DNA from: Camellia lanceoleosa
Taxonomy: Eukaryota; Streptophyta; Magnoliopsida; Ericales; Theaceae
Direction: 5' to 3'
Assembly: GCA_025200525.1 (NCBI GenBank)
Contig: CM045770.1
Coordinates: forward strand, 129,422,200 to 129,486,199
Length of the DNA stretch: 64,000 nucleotides
Shown here: positions 1 to 10,370 of the stretch, piece by piece
How positions within the stretch are numbered: position 1 is the stretch's first letter
How the letters are laid out: the number at the start of each line of letters is the position of its first letter
Made by a program: the position numbers and the translations under genes
Notes under the pieces: generated by a model
The model's input: the letters and a program-made list of their open reading frames with translations, nothing else
Database searches by the model: none
Told to the model about the DNA's origin: nothing

Positions 1-761
1 TAATTAGCTTCTGTTTTTGGCTTGGAGTACTCGGTGAGTTTTTATGCTTTAGCATCCTTGCATGTGTGTGAGTGACTGCCATGATAGCATGCTTACCATA
101 AGGCTATGTGCTTATGTGATATAACTGCCTGTATGCCTGTGGGTGAAGGTTGGGTTATTTGGATTGGGACAAATCATCAACTGTGAGTTTTAAGCCCACT
201 AGATAGTGGCAAAACCATCTTTTCTAAGCCCACCTGAGGGTGGCAAATCCACGTCTTAGTCTACCTGCAGGTAGCACCATCAAACCATTTTCAAACAAAC
301 AAACATGAAATGTTTTGTTCCAATTCAGGCGACCCAGTCTATACTTGTATGCTGTGCGCATCACATAGTAAATCTAGGCTAATAACCGGAATAGGAGCAC
401 ACAAAGTTTTCAAAACTAGATATCATGGTTAGTAGAGGCCAATCTTTGATCGGGCGAGCGGGGGTGCTCACGCAGTGACCTTCCCCAATCGTACCCAAGT
501 TCCCGAGCCGAGGCAACTTTGGTGATGACGGACACGTGGCCTTAGGCAAACGAGTCAGGGTTTCCTAAATTTCCCAAAAATAAAATATTTAGGTGGCAAC
601 TCTGTATCTGGCAAAGCAGTCCATGTTTGGCACTTCTTTCAAAAAAAAAAATCTATTTTCTCAAAACGATTTGCCAGATTTGGACTCTATGGTTCAGATT
701 AAGAACCGTGACAACAAATCGAGTCCGAACTGTAGCGAGACCCCCCGCAGGCTTTGCTACA
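1..761 (+). repeat. 3' part of the 5' LTR of element A
   Basis: Matches 11762-12519, 12775-13564 and 47765-48576. It ends in a TACA dinucleotide end five bases before the primer-binding site, as a 5' LTR should. The upstream part of the LTR, including the promoter, is outside the window. Confidence 0.85.
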
Positions 762-766
762 GTTTC

Positions 767-784
767 TGGCGACTCTGCTGGGGA
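767..784 (+). promoter_or_regulatory. Primer-binding site of element A
   Basis: TGGCGACTCTGCTGGGGA starts five bases after the LTR end and is identical to the site in element B (48582-48599). The form fits the 3' end of a plant tRNA; Ogre/Tat elements are reported to use tRNA-Arg, which I infer here but cannot verify by alignment. Confidence 0.8.
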
Positions 785-1635
785 TTTAGAGAACTTGACT
801 CGAACTCATAATATCTGGTTTTGACTGCACTTGTGTGTTTATTTGCATTTCATTTGTATTGGTGCGCCTAGGACACCGTGTTTGCCATCTACTATTCCTG
901 AACGGTTTGCCGGAGGCTTGTCTTGTCAAGGCATGACCATAAGACTGACCGGTTATGGGCTCTGCCAGTATGGGAACACAAACCCCGATTTTACCAGGGC
1001 ACCCTTTTGACCATTCGACCTAGTGCATATCGAAATCCGTAGTGACCATTCCAAACTAGGACAGGTTGCTTACCCGATATAGGTTGTTTGAAACCGCTGC
1101 TTGCGTAGTGAAACCCTAGCTCCTGACAAAATAGGACAGGGAAACCCTACCCCAACATAGGGGTGTTTTGGCTCTCAATTGCTTGTTATGTGCTTTTAGA
1201 GTGTGTCTCTACAGGAATGCATGTATCAGTTTGTGAGTTTGGATATCAGGCCTGCGGGCTCCAGTTCAGTATTTTGGGATTGATTTACGAGGGTAACGAT
1301 TTAAGCGCAATTTTGGGCGAAATTCGAGAGGGCACACCATCCCGCTATGCTCAGATTTTGGTGAAATTGAGCCGAGGTGCTATCTGCTTTCTTTTGCTAG
1401 GTAGTCCCGAACCATAGCTTCAAAAGGTCCGATATCCCCGAGGTTCATCGAACTTGCCGATAGACTTTGTCGTCGAGATTCAATCAAGGGCCATCGGTGT
1501 TCCTTTGCTAGAGGCAGGTAAAAGGCGATCAAGCACAGATCACCGATTACGGATCAAGAGCCCTTATCCACCCCGCCAAAGGAATGAATCGGCCGAGGTC
1601 TCGATTTCTCTGCAGGATTAGATACTACCGATTAG
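785..1635 (+). other. Untranslated leader of element A
   Basis: About 0.85 kb of non-coding leader conserved with 48600-49604 of element B. It includes a pyrimidine-rich stretch ending in TTTTGCTAG at 1392-1400, matched in B by TTTTTGCTAG ending at 49333; this looks like a splice acceptor and may pair with a donor-like site in the LTR. No convincing open reading frame. Confidence 0.6.
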
Positions 1636-3036
1636 ATGGATCAGCATAACACGTCAGGGATGGAGGCAATGATCGCGCCGATGCAAGAAAGTATGAAACT
1701 CATGCAAAGAAGACGCTGTCGCATTTTCCAAGCAAAGAAGTCAGTTGCAATCATGGCTCAGCAGGCTGAGCTCATCACCAGGCTGCAACAGCAAAGCGGC
1801 ACATCTGCTTCCCAACAAGTTCCTCCTCCAGCAAGAGCTCCCGCACCCAGAGAAACGACGAATGTTCAGAATACCCAGGAAGGTACAGACATTCCTACAG
1901 GGGCAGCTCCGCCCCCAATCTTACCCTAGCTGTCCAAAACACCTACCAATCTACTGGACTCACCCTTCGAGACTAAGGTCAACCCTACAGCGTTGAAATT
2001 GAGCAAGCTTGAGAAGTTGTTCAAGAAATCCCAGGGGGTAAAATCCATCCCGGACATTGAGGACAGGTACACCGACGCAGTTGTGACACTGCCGGACAGG
2101 TTCAATATGCCTCACATCGACCGTTTTGACGGGTCAGGAGATCCCATGGTCCACTTGAGTTTGTTTTCAAATGTTCTGGACCCGATGGGCTTGACAAGAT
2201 TACAGAAGCTCTCCTTTTTTGGCAGGACCCTGTCGGGTGTTGCGGCCATCTGGTACGCCAAATTAGAGGATTCAGTGAAACGAAGCTGGGAGGAGATGGC
2301 CGAGGCCTTCGTCGCACAATATTTATACAATACCCAGATTGAGATCACAACCCGTGATCTCGAGACGACTAGGCAAGAGCCGAAAGAGGGCTTCTCTGAC
2401 TTTGTAACCCGCTGGAGGGCCAAGGGCTCAATGATGACCATTAGGCCAATGGATAAGGATCAAATACGGATGGTTGTGCGCAACCTCCAGCCTAAACTAA
2501 TGCAGAAAATGATTGTGCTCCCCTTCCCTACCTTTTCAGATTTGCATGAGATGGGAGTACAGATCGAGGATGCCATGAAGCAAGGCCTTATTGACCAGGA
2601 GAAAGAGCAGCCTAGGCGGGCGTTTTCCCGCAGTTCGAATACGACCACCAACGGTGATGCAACTGCAAGATCTTCTGAAGTGGGCATGGTCACCACCACC
2701 ACATCAAAAAGGGCTACTCCATTCGCCGGTGCATCCCGAAGTAGCTCACAGACGGCCAAATATCCACCCCAAGTCAAGAGGGTTTTCACTCCACTTCATA
2801 TGCCTTTGTCAAAGGCTCTAGAAGTCTTACTCTGGAAAGGACGTCTAAAACCGTTGGAACAACGGCCCCTACCCGATCCTATCCCTGCAAAGCATGACCA
2901 GACTAAATACTGTGCCTACCATCAGCAAACCGGTCATGACACCGACAGTTGCTTTCGTCTATGCCATGATGTACAAGATCTATCTGACAACGGGGTCATT
3001 GCTGCACCAGGTCCTGCAAAGTCTATCGGCACTTGA
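1636..3036 (+). pseudogene. gag of element A (one in-frame TAG)
   Basis: Encodes the Gag capsid polyprotein of a Tat-lineage element. The chosen ATG at 1636 opens a frame that continues to TGA at 3034, interrupted once by TAG at 1927-1929. Residues from about 2000 on the DNA are a retrotransposon gag domain (FDGSGDPMVHL, IWYAKLED, EITTRDLETTRQEPKEGFSDF), aligning along its length with 49930-50650 of element B. Near the C-terminus at about 2907-2951 lies a knuckle of the C-x2-H-x4-H-x4-C type (CAYHQQTGHDTDSC) typical of this lineage. B has two adjacent Gln codons where A has the TAG region, so the stop may be a C-to-T change. Gag is far better preserved than pol in this copy. I classify it as a pseudogene only because of the stop; readthrough cannot be excluded. 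Confidence 0.8.
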
Positions 3037-4157
3037 TCAGTGAACTTGTGGGGGATAAGGTGACTATGTAATCGAGGGATGAACCACCTGCGGCGGGCTT
3101 TTCGGTTTACTCGGGCGATGGGAATAGCACGCACTGTTTTGAGCATTTGCGAATGCTAGTTTTGAAGTTTCTGACTTGGGTGTTGAGTCATTTCTGTAAT
3201 TTTGTTTTGAGTTTGTCTCTTTGTCTTGAGTCAGTCTTTTTGATTAAGGGTCTGTCTTGTTGTATCGAGTCAGTCCTGTTGTACAAAAGGTCGGGTGATT
3301 CCGAGGGTGTTACCTCAGGCATCACCATTTTGTTTTGCGTTTGTCTCTTCGTCTTCTTTTGAGTCTATTTCTGCCAGGGAGCCAGTTGTGCCAACAGATT
3401 TTGAATGAAACAGCAGTGATTTTCACGCTCTCGCATTTGCTTCGGCCGTGTGCTAGTTGTGCCGGGTTTTGAATGAAATGGCAGTGCATTCCACCTGCTT
3501 TCTTGTGCCTTGAAGTCATTGTAATGACCTGAGTTTTTTAAAACTTTTTAAACACTGCGGTAAAAACAAAGAGGGAGGAATTTCTCGAGATTTGCAAAAC
3601 TTTGATCAAACTGAGAGAAAGAGAGGCATGCTAAGCCCTTAATGATTGAGATCATGCTTGTTAATGTGAGTACTGAGAATGATCCTGGCTTGATCCAGAT
3701 TGGTTCCACATTGTCTTCCGCGCGAGCGATTAGTCGCTTTCTTAAAAACTTTCAAAAAATGTTTTGCGCCATCTTGCGAAGACCTGTGTGGAATCGCTCT
3801 TGAGATTGTACAGCCTAGGATTGCTCTCAGCCTCGAGACTCGACTCCTTGCTTTCAAACCTTGAACTCGCATTCAGAATGTTCAACGGTCGACCACAATG
3901 TAAGGCCTGTGTGGCCAGATTTGAAGCAACCCTCGAACAAGAGGCACTAAAGTTAGATCAAGAAGGTCAGACCTCATCAGAAGAAGCTTGCAAAGCTAGA
4001 ACAGAAGTACCCTTCGAACTAGGGGCAAAAAATGTCCGATGTGCTCGAATAACCGAAGATGGATCCTTCTGCAAATCAATACAACAGCCACTCTTCTGGA
4101 TACAAATGGCTTCAAAACCCTAAAACCATTTGGCATGGACTTGTTACACTTTTACCC
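3037..4157 (+). pseudogene. Collapsed pol remnant of element A
   Basis: No open frame. About 3645-3860 aligns with 53815-54020 of B, the start of the reverse transcriptase (recognisable as GATCCAGATTGG, ACATTGTCTTC, GAGATTGTACAG). Near 3925-3960 a short stretch resembles the second RNase H of B (around 55500), and 4110-4157 resembles the end of integrase. Thus about 3.2 kb of pol in B is represented by about 0.5 kb here, with protease and most of RT, RNase H and integrase gone. The stretch 3037-3640 contains T/G-rich non-coding sequence without a clear match in B pol. Confidence 0.65.
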
Positions 4158-4470
4158 TTTGAGAGGCTCGCTAGGCCGAAAACCTGGAAGGGCGACCCAG
4201 GCAAAAGTTAGAGCAAGAAAAAGATAGTAAAAAAAAAGAAAAAAAACAAAAAAAAACAAAAAAAGAGGAAAAGAAAAAAAGAAAAGAAGAAGAGAAATGA
4301 AAATGAAAAGAAAAGAATGAAAAGAAAAGAAGAACACAGCTCGCAACGTTGAAAACCTGCAACGGGCGCCTTGGCAAAAGTTAGAGCATAAAATGAGAGG
4401 TTAAATACCCGAGTGTACCTTAACCCCGAACTACGTAAGGCTTGATTCCCATCTTTGGGATACGTAGGCA
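4157..4470 (+). other. Post-pol structured segment of element A
   Basis: Two copies of a GAAAACCnG...GGGCG...GGCAAAAGTTAGAGCA unit (4157-4214 and 4343-4386) bracket a 110-base A-rich tract (4226-4335). They are followed by an inverted repeat CTACGTA (4431-4437) / TACGTAG (4461-4467) with an inner TCCCA/TGGGA stem. The same order is found immediately after integrase in B (57073-57283), so this is a conserved part of the element, probably acting as RNA structure. Function unknown. Confidence 0.6.
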
Positions 4471-4594
4471 ACTTCATTCTGAAGTCCAGCCGTAAAACAC
4501 TTCAATTCGATTGTGTCCATGCGATGGTTCTGGTCATCTTTGTCTTCTCTGTATCTGAGGATTTGGTTGTGTTCGTCACTTTGAGGACTGACTA

Positions 4595-4727
4595 CAATGC
4601 GCTGCGGTGCCATTCAAACAAGGGGCAACTTTCCGTTGCCGTTCAATGCGCCGCAGTGTCGTTCAAACAAGAGGCAACTTTCCGTTGCCATGCAGCTCTC
4701 TTCAAGCAAGGGGCAATTTTTCTTCGG
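4595..4727 (+). repeat. About 48 bp tandem repeat, three copies, each with a GGCAAC hairpin
   Basis: Units begin at 4595, 4643 and 4692. The first two contain GGCAAC-TTTCC-GTTGCC, a perfect six-base stem. B has two related units at 57398-57482. The rest of 4728-5210 is non-coding with nothing recognised. Confidence 0.6.
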
Positions 4728-5209
4728 ATTTGAGGTTGTGCATCTCGAGAGTGGGTTCTATGATCGTTGAGCAGTGGCCGATTGCAAAAATAGTTTTTGA
4801 GAATTTTTACTGAGGTTGACTGATTTTCTCTTGAAAACTATTCCATTTTTTTCAAAATTGGACCCTTTTCCTGGACCCAAAAAATGAAAATTTTCAGTGC
4901 TCATAACCTAACTTGCATGATTTTGAATCAGAAAATCGAACAAGCGCGTTAATCTAACTCTCATTTTGGTTAAAATTGTTTTAGTAGAAAAATCAAAACA
5001 AAAAATGGTCAAAATAATGAACTAGGGGCACAGTTGAGTCGTGTTCTCTTTTTTTCCTTTGTCGAAATACTTGCTAGAAAGGGCACTCTACTTGCCGAAA
5101 GGGCACCCGTAAAAGGGCACAACGAATGGCTGAAAGCTCTCTCACCCTCCAAGCAACAAGGTATCAAGCCAAGTGCGAAGCACGAACTGGAATGGGGCAA
5201 GATATTCGA

Positions 5210-5410
5210 CTCCATCATCTGGACAGATCTTATCACGTCCACACTCCCCAGCAAAGCATCATCAACCGATGTTAGCTGCAGATTTGCTACACACCCAGTT
5301 GTAGCGCAACCCTTCTATGGGAGGAATTTACTAGCTGTGAACGGAAGAATGAGAATCTGGTAGAATACCAGGGGCAAGAGCCCACAACTTCATGCTTATC
5401 CATCAACCAC
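5210..5410 (-). pseudogene. Remnant of the antisense plant-mobile-domain gene in element A
   Basis: Read on the minus strand, about 5395-5330 gives MDK-x6-SCP-x-YS, matching MDKLQIVESCPTYSARS in exon 2 of the antisense gene of element B (58280-58240). The adjoining non-coding DNA also matches: 5410-5580 of A resembles 58290-58450 of B, the intron of that gene. So A's ancestor carried the antisense gene, which was then largely deleted. Confidence 0.5.
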
Positions 5411-6640
5411 CCAGGGGAGGGATTGAAAAATGAGAGATTGAAGAATAGAGAGATGTGCGATGAGAGAAAAAGTGAGAAAAGGGCCTTTTAAGAAAAAACA
5501 AAGCTTGAGAGCCGAGTGATGTGAGAATCACAAATGAGAAAGGGTGGGAAACACTACCCGGTGAAACAGGCTCCCTGTGCACGTCTGGGTGTCGTGTTTT
5601 TTGTTTTATCTCGATTCTTGTTTTGAGTCGTTTCGAGTGTTACTCGATGTGTCTAGGTTGTGTGCCTTTTATTTCCTTGTTGAGTCGTTTCTTTGTGTTC
5701 AACAGAGGCTCAATACAGTCGAAAACTCATTTCTCAATTTCAAAAATAAAATCGTTTTGTGCTCCGAGTGCCGTGCCGTTGTCCACATTTGTGCAAAACA
5801 GAATTTGTTCTTTCATAAAACGGCAGGGTTCAACCCAAGTCATGTGAGAACAGTAGAACCAGGACCTATCTGAAGCTATAATGATTCCGAAATGTAAAGC
5901 AAAAGCAAAAGAGGGAAAATGGAAGCATCTGAGTGTGCTTCAACTTCAGAAAATTCCGTGATTGTATTTCGGATGTACCTTTTCAAGCCTTGTCAGTGCT
6001 CTGAAGTATGAGTGTGCCTCTACTTCAAGCGCAAGATCAAGTCAGCTTTAAGCCAGAATGGCGATCAAAAGTGCTCTCTCTGAGGACCAGTTCTTTGCCA
6101 GGGTCATTTTGGCTGTGTTCGCAATGAGTTCCTAGGAGACCAACTGCGACAGTGGAAACTAGAGTTCGAATGACTGTTGCCTAGAACGCAAAGGTTCGGG
6201 ATTTCCGAGACTAAAGTCTGGTTTAAATACCCAGAGCCATGTCCTCGGCTTGAAATCCGTATGGAAGCCCCATAGGTTGAGATAGCGTGTATGCACCTCA
6301 ATTCTGGATACTGAACCAACCTAGTCTGTCACCCCATTGGAGAATAGGGAAAGTTGTGGATATGATCAGGAAGAAAGGCAGCATCCAAAGTGTTCTACAT
6401 GAAGAACCCTTGTCAATATTTCAGAACCTTTGTATTGCGAGTTGAAGGTAAGTGTTCGAAGAGCACGAGGGGAGATCCCCGTCAGAGTAGAACGGTTCAT
6501 CGCCGCTCACCCCATGAGGTGCTTTCTAAAGCGCCGCTATGCTTGTTTATTGCATCATGCATTGTATTGCATTGTGCCTCTCAAGTTTCTTTCTCATTCA
6601 TGCACGATATTATATGTACGAGTCATTCAAAGAAGTTCCA
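5411..6640. other. Non-coding 3' region of element A
   Basis: About 1.2 kb without a credible gene. 5411-5580 corresponds to the intron region of the antisense gene in B. The rest has no match inside the window. It leads directly into the tandem array. Confidence 0.5.
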
Positions 6641-6644
6641 TTTG

Positions 6645-7690
6645 AGATCATTTATTTAGTGTATCAATCACACTTCATTTATTTAGTGTATCAATCACAC
6701 TTCATTCACTTAGTGTATCAATCACACATTCTCATTTAGTGTATCAATCACACATTCTCATTTTGTGTATAATCACACATTCTCATTTTGTGTATTTATC
6801 ACAACATATTCTCATTTTCTGTATCTATCACACACATTTCTCATTTTGTGTATCTATCACGCACATATTCGCTTTTGTGTATCAATCACACTTCACCTTT
6901 AGTGTATCCATCACACTTGATCACTAAGTGCATCTATCACACTTTGTGTTCACATTCAGTATATCTATCATACTTGTTCACTAAGTGCATCTATCACACT
7001 TCGTGTTCACATTCAGTATATCTATCATACTTGTTCACTTAGTGCATCTATCACACTTTGTGTTCGCTCTCAGTGTATCAATCACACTCTGTTCACTTAG
7101 TGCATCTATCACACTTTGTGTTCACTTTTAGTGTATCAATCACACTCTGTTCACTTAGTGCATCTATCACACTTTGTGTTCGCTCTCAGTGTATCAATCA
7201 CACTCTGTTCACTTAGTGCATCCATTACACTTTGTGTTCACTTTTAGTGTATCAATCACACTATGTTCACATAGTGCATCTATCACACTTCGTGTTCACT
7301 TTTAGTGTATCAATCACACTCTGTTCACATAGTGCATCTATCACACTTTGTGTTCGCTTTTAGTGTATCAATCACACTTTGTTCACTTAGTGCATCTATC
7401 ACACTTCGTGTTCCCCTTCAGTATATCAATCATACTTGTTCACTAAGTGCATCTATCACACTTCGTGTTTACCTTTAGTGTATCCATCACACTTGTTCAC
7501 TTAGTGCATCGATCACACTTCGTGTTCACCTATTGTGCGTCTATCACACTTTGTGTTTGCCTTTTGTGTATCCATCGCACTTTGCTCACTTCATTCATTT
7601 AGTGTATCAATCACACTTTGTTCATATAGTGTATCAATCACACACTCGCTTTGTGTATCTATCACATATTCATACTGTATTCGCAGTGAG
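6645..7690 (+). repeat. Tandem array of TAGTGTATCAATCACACT-type units
   Basis: About 1.05 kb of alternating short units, AGTGTATCAATCACACT and AGTGCATCTATCACACTT(T/C)GTGTTCAC, which in the centre form a 58 bp dimer repeated many times. Edges are more diverged, the centre most regular. Many units contain ACAC-TT(T/C)-GTGT, a small perfect inverted repeat. The location just before the 3' LTR matches the hypervariable, satellite-forming 3' UTR described for Ogre/Tat elements. Confidence 0.9.
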
Positions 7691-7835
7691 AATTGCAGTA
7701 ATTTTCTTACATCCTTTCTGCACAAGACGTAGTTTGGCTCAAGTTTACTTGCTTGCCTAGCATTCGCTTAAAATGTTGCATTTATTTTGCATAATTGCTT
7801 CATTACAGCTCTCTTTGCATGATCATGAGTGATGT

Positions 7836-8010
7836 CCGGCTTCGCGTAGCGTATAAGTCCAATCTTCAAACCGGCTTTGTGTAGCGTATAAGTCCAATCT
7901 TCAAACCGGCTTCGCTTAGCATATAAGTCCAACTTTCAAACCGGCTTCGCGTAGCGTATAAGTCCAATCTTCAAACCGGCTTCGCGTAGCGTATAAGTCC
8001 AATTATCAAA
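7836..8010 (+). repeat. 35 bp tandem repeat, five copies
   Basis: Unit CCGGCTTCGCGTAGCGTATA followed by AGTCCAATCTTCAAA, five near-identical copies, differing at a few bases (for example TTTGTGTAGC in the second). Part of the 3' UTR of element A. Confidence 0.9.
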
Positions 8011-8046
8011 ATCTTTCTGCATATCATTTTGCATCCTGCCCCTGAA

Positions 8047-8082
8047 CTACGCTGGTTTGATTCCTTACAAAAGGATACATAG
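8047..8082 (+). other. Second CTACG...CATAG hairpin motif of element A
   Basis: Same 36-37 base motif as 4431-4467 and 57247-57283, here close to the 3' LTR. The inner stem is CCTT/AAGG instead of CCCA/TGGG, which keeps pairing. Flanking words GAACTAC and AGGCAnC are conserved. Confidence 0.55.
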
Positions 8083-8207
8083 GCAGCCTGCGGGCACAAC
8101 CATTTGTTTATCTATATTTTGTTTGTTTGTCCAAGTCTTCGGCCTTGTCAAAAATGGGTCGTCTTTAGGCTTTGACATTCACTCCCGTCACTTCTTGACT
8201 TCGAAGT

Positions 8208-8220
8208 TACAAAGAGGGCA
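8208..8220 (+). promoter_or_regulatory. Polypurine tract of element A
   Basis: TTACAAAGAGGGCAA lies immediately before the LTR start, the expected position for plus-strand priming. Short and not perfectly purine, so moderate confidence. Confidence 0.5.
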
Positions 8221-9229
8221 ATCAGACACCCCATTTTTGACCACCTTTAAGACTTGGACGCGACTGATGGTTTTGGAAGTTGTGCAGTGCAAAGGTTCAA
8301 TTTCTTCGGCAAGGAGAGAGAGTCAAATCTCAACTTCATACCCCTTTTTTGGACCAAAATGATCTTGATCAAAAGATTTTAGTCTTAAAACCCTCCCTTT
8401 CAAAACGTTTTTGAAATAAAGTTTTTACGATGTTTCGAGGCTCGCATTTTGTCAAATGTCGCGCTTTTCGGTAAACCGAGCAAGGACAAAGTGGAAATGA
8501 ATGAAAGAGAGGTGAAATCTTTGAAAAATCTTTCAAAATACCTTACTTAGGGGTTTGAAGTTGAAGAAAAGATGAGAAGAGGGAAGAAATCCAGTTGGGG
8601 AGAAAATGGGCATGAACCGTTAAGAAAGAGTCGAGCAGCCCTCGCCGAATCGGGCCCATTCATTTGCATACTTAGAATCAAGCTATGAGGCCACCACCAT
8701 TGGAAAGAAGACTTCCGGGGCTTCATTTTTCACTCAAGAATCTCCTAAAGCCAATTCCGGACGGGGGAGATATGGTTGATTGAAGTAGGGCATCACTCTG
8801 GTTGGACCGAATCTGCGTGGCTTCACCAAAACAGGCATAACTTTTTCCACATGAGGAATTTTAATGCAAAGTTTGCGCCATTAACTTCCGGGGCTTCAAT
8901 TTGGACACTTAAACGGCTACCATTGGACTTCTCTAGCACTGGCCGGCCACCTTTCTTTCCGGCAGACCCATTTTTTGTCCTGAAAAGTAGCAGTAGGCGG
9001 AAAAGCTAGAAAATGTAGCCAAAAAAAAAAGTAGCAGGCCAGCCACTTACCTAATTGGATGACCTTTTTTGCCCTTTTTAGCTAGCCGGCCATAACCCCC
9101 TCCCAAAGTATGTCCTAAAAGTGAATTTTGTTTTCCTCTAGGCCTTATGTCCGAGGGTTTGGCCTTTTGGGGGGAAACTTGAATTGTTTTCCCCCCTATT
9201 TTTTCCCCTCTTTTCCACCCTTTTTTGTC

Positions 9230-9236
9230 TATATAA
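9230..9236 (+). promoter_or_regulatory. TATA box of the element A 3' LTR
   Basis: TATATAA preceded by a C/T-rich stretch and followed by C-rich leader. The B LTR has TATATAA at 41332-41338 in the corresponding place. Confidence 0.6.
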
Positions 9237-9477
9237 CCAACACTCCCAGCTGGTTTTGGGGGGTTAGAAATTTTTGCTTTGAGCCTCATATGTTGCATCT
9301 CTCCCTCTCTACATCCTAACCCTCAAAACCCTTAAGTTCCTACACCATTTCTACACCACCACCTAGCACCACACCACCACCTCCATTCCAGCCACTTGGA
9401 GCTGCCTTCCAGAGCTGAGGAGCACCATTTCTTGTGCCAAGAGGTTGTCAAAGATTGGTCTACAAGGGTGAGTCATT

Positions 9478-9483
9478 TTCCCC
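9478..9483 (+). promoter_or_regulatory. Splice-donor-like site in LTR leader
   Basis: CAAGG/GTGAGT, matched in B by CAAGG/GTGAGT at 41571. In both it lies about 240 bases after the TATA box. It could be the donor of a leader intron whose acceptor is at 1400 (A) or 49333 (B). Confidence 0.4.
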
Positions 9484-9504
9484 CTCATTTGAGTTCATTT
9501 TTGC

Positions 9505-10370
9505 ATGCTTTCTTAGCCATTCTTGCTTACACTTTTGGGCTCCGACCCTAACTGGAAATAGCATTTTTTTGAGCTCTTTTTCATGTTTGTTTAAGGGCCT
9601 CTCACTGTTTGAGGCTTCATTTTTACACTTGCTTCTTTACCTCTCTTGTATGCCTATTTCTTGTGTAGTATTTTTGGCCTATTTATAAACTATTTTGAGC
9701 TCTGTCATAAAATTTAAAGTGGATTATTTTGAGCCCTTCTTCAACATTGTTGAAGGGCTCATCACTTTTTGAGGCTTCCATTTGCCACTTGCCTTTATAT
9801 CACTCTTTTGGCCTTATTTTTGCATGATTTGTTAGCCTCTTGTGCTTCTGTTTTTGGGCTCTGGTCCGAACTATAAATGGCCTTATTTTTACCCCCTCTT
9901 CATGTTTCATTAAGTCTCTTTTACTGTTTGAGACATCCTTTTTGCTCTTTGTGTTTAAACCTCTTTTTTAGGCCTTATTTTGCATAGTATTTTAAGCATG
10001 CTTGTGCACTGTTTTGGGTTTTATCATAAGCTGTAAAAGGTTATATTTTTGGAACCTCTTAAACATTGTTGAAGGGCCCTCATCTATTTGGGGCCGGCAG
10101 CCATCACTTCCTTCTTTGTCTCCCCTTTGGCCCATTTCTTGCATCATAGTTTAGCCATACTTGTGTATATTTTTGTGGCTTGTAATAAACTATAAAATAT
10201 CATATTTTTTGTCCCTCTTCAACATTGTAGAAGGGGTCTTCTCTTTTTAAGGTCATCAGCTGCTACTTGCTTCATTATCTCGCTTTCGGGGCCATTTTTG
10301 CATGCTAGCTTAGCCCCATTTGTGTTCATTTTTTGGCCTTGCTTAAAACTGTAAATATGCTTTTTTTTGG
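9505..10370 (+). repeat. Degenerate ~160 bp tandem repeat in the LTR, about six copies
   Basis: Recurring landmarks TTTTTGCAT (about 9505, 9810, 9973, 10137, 10298), (A)ACT-(G/A)TAAA (about 9549, 9705, 9872, 10027, 10188, 10349) and GTTTAAGGGC/GTTGAAGGGC recur at about 160 bases. Copies are strongly diverged. The B LTR holds only about one copy (41590-41760). Confidence 0.6.

Noticed and set aside
3147..3362. Hydrophobic 71-codon frame after gag of element A
   Set aside because: Arises from T/G-rich non-coding sequence with recurring TTGAGTC words; no counterpart in element B.
4152..4477. Phe/Ser-rich minus-strand frames
   Set aside because: Translation of the A-rich tract on the opposite strand.
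7836..8010. Regular 35 bp direct repeats, CRISPR-like at first glance
   Set aside because: There are no unique spacers between units and the context is a plant retroelement 3' UTR; it is a simple tandem repeat.
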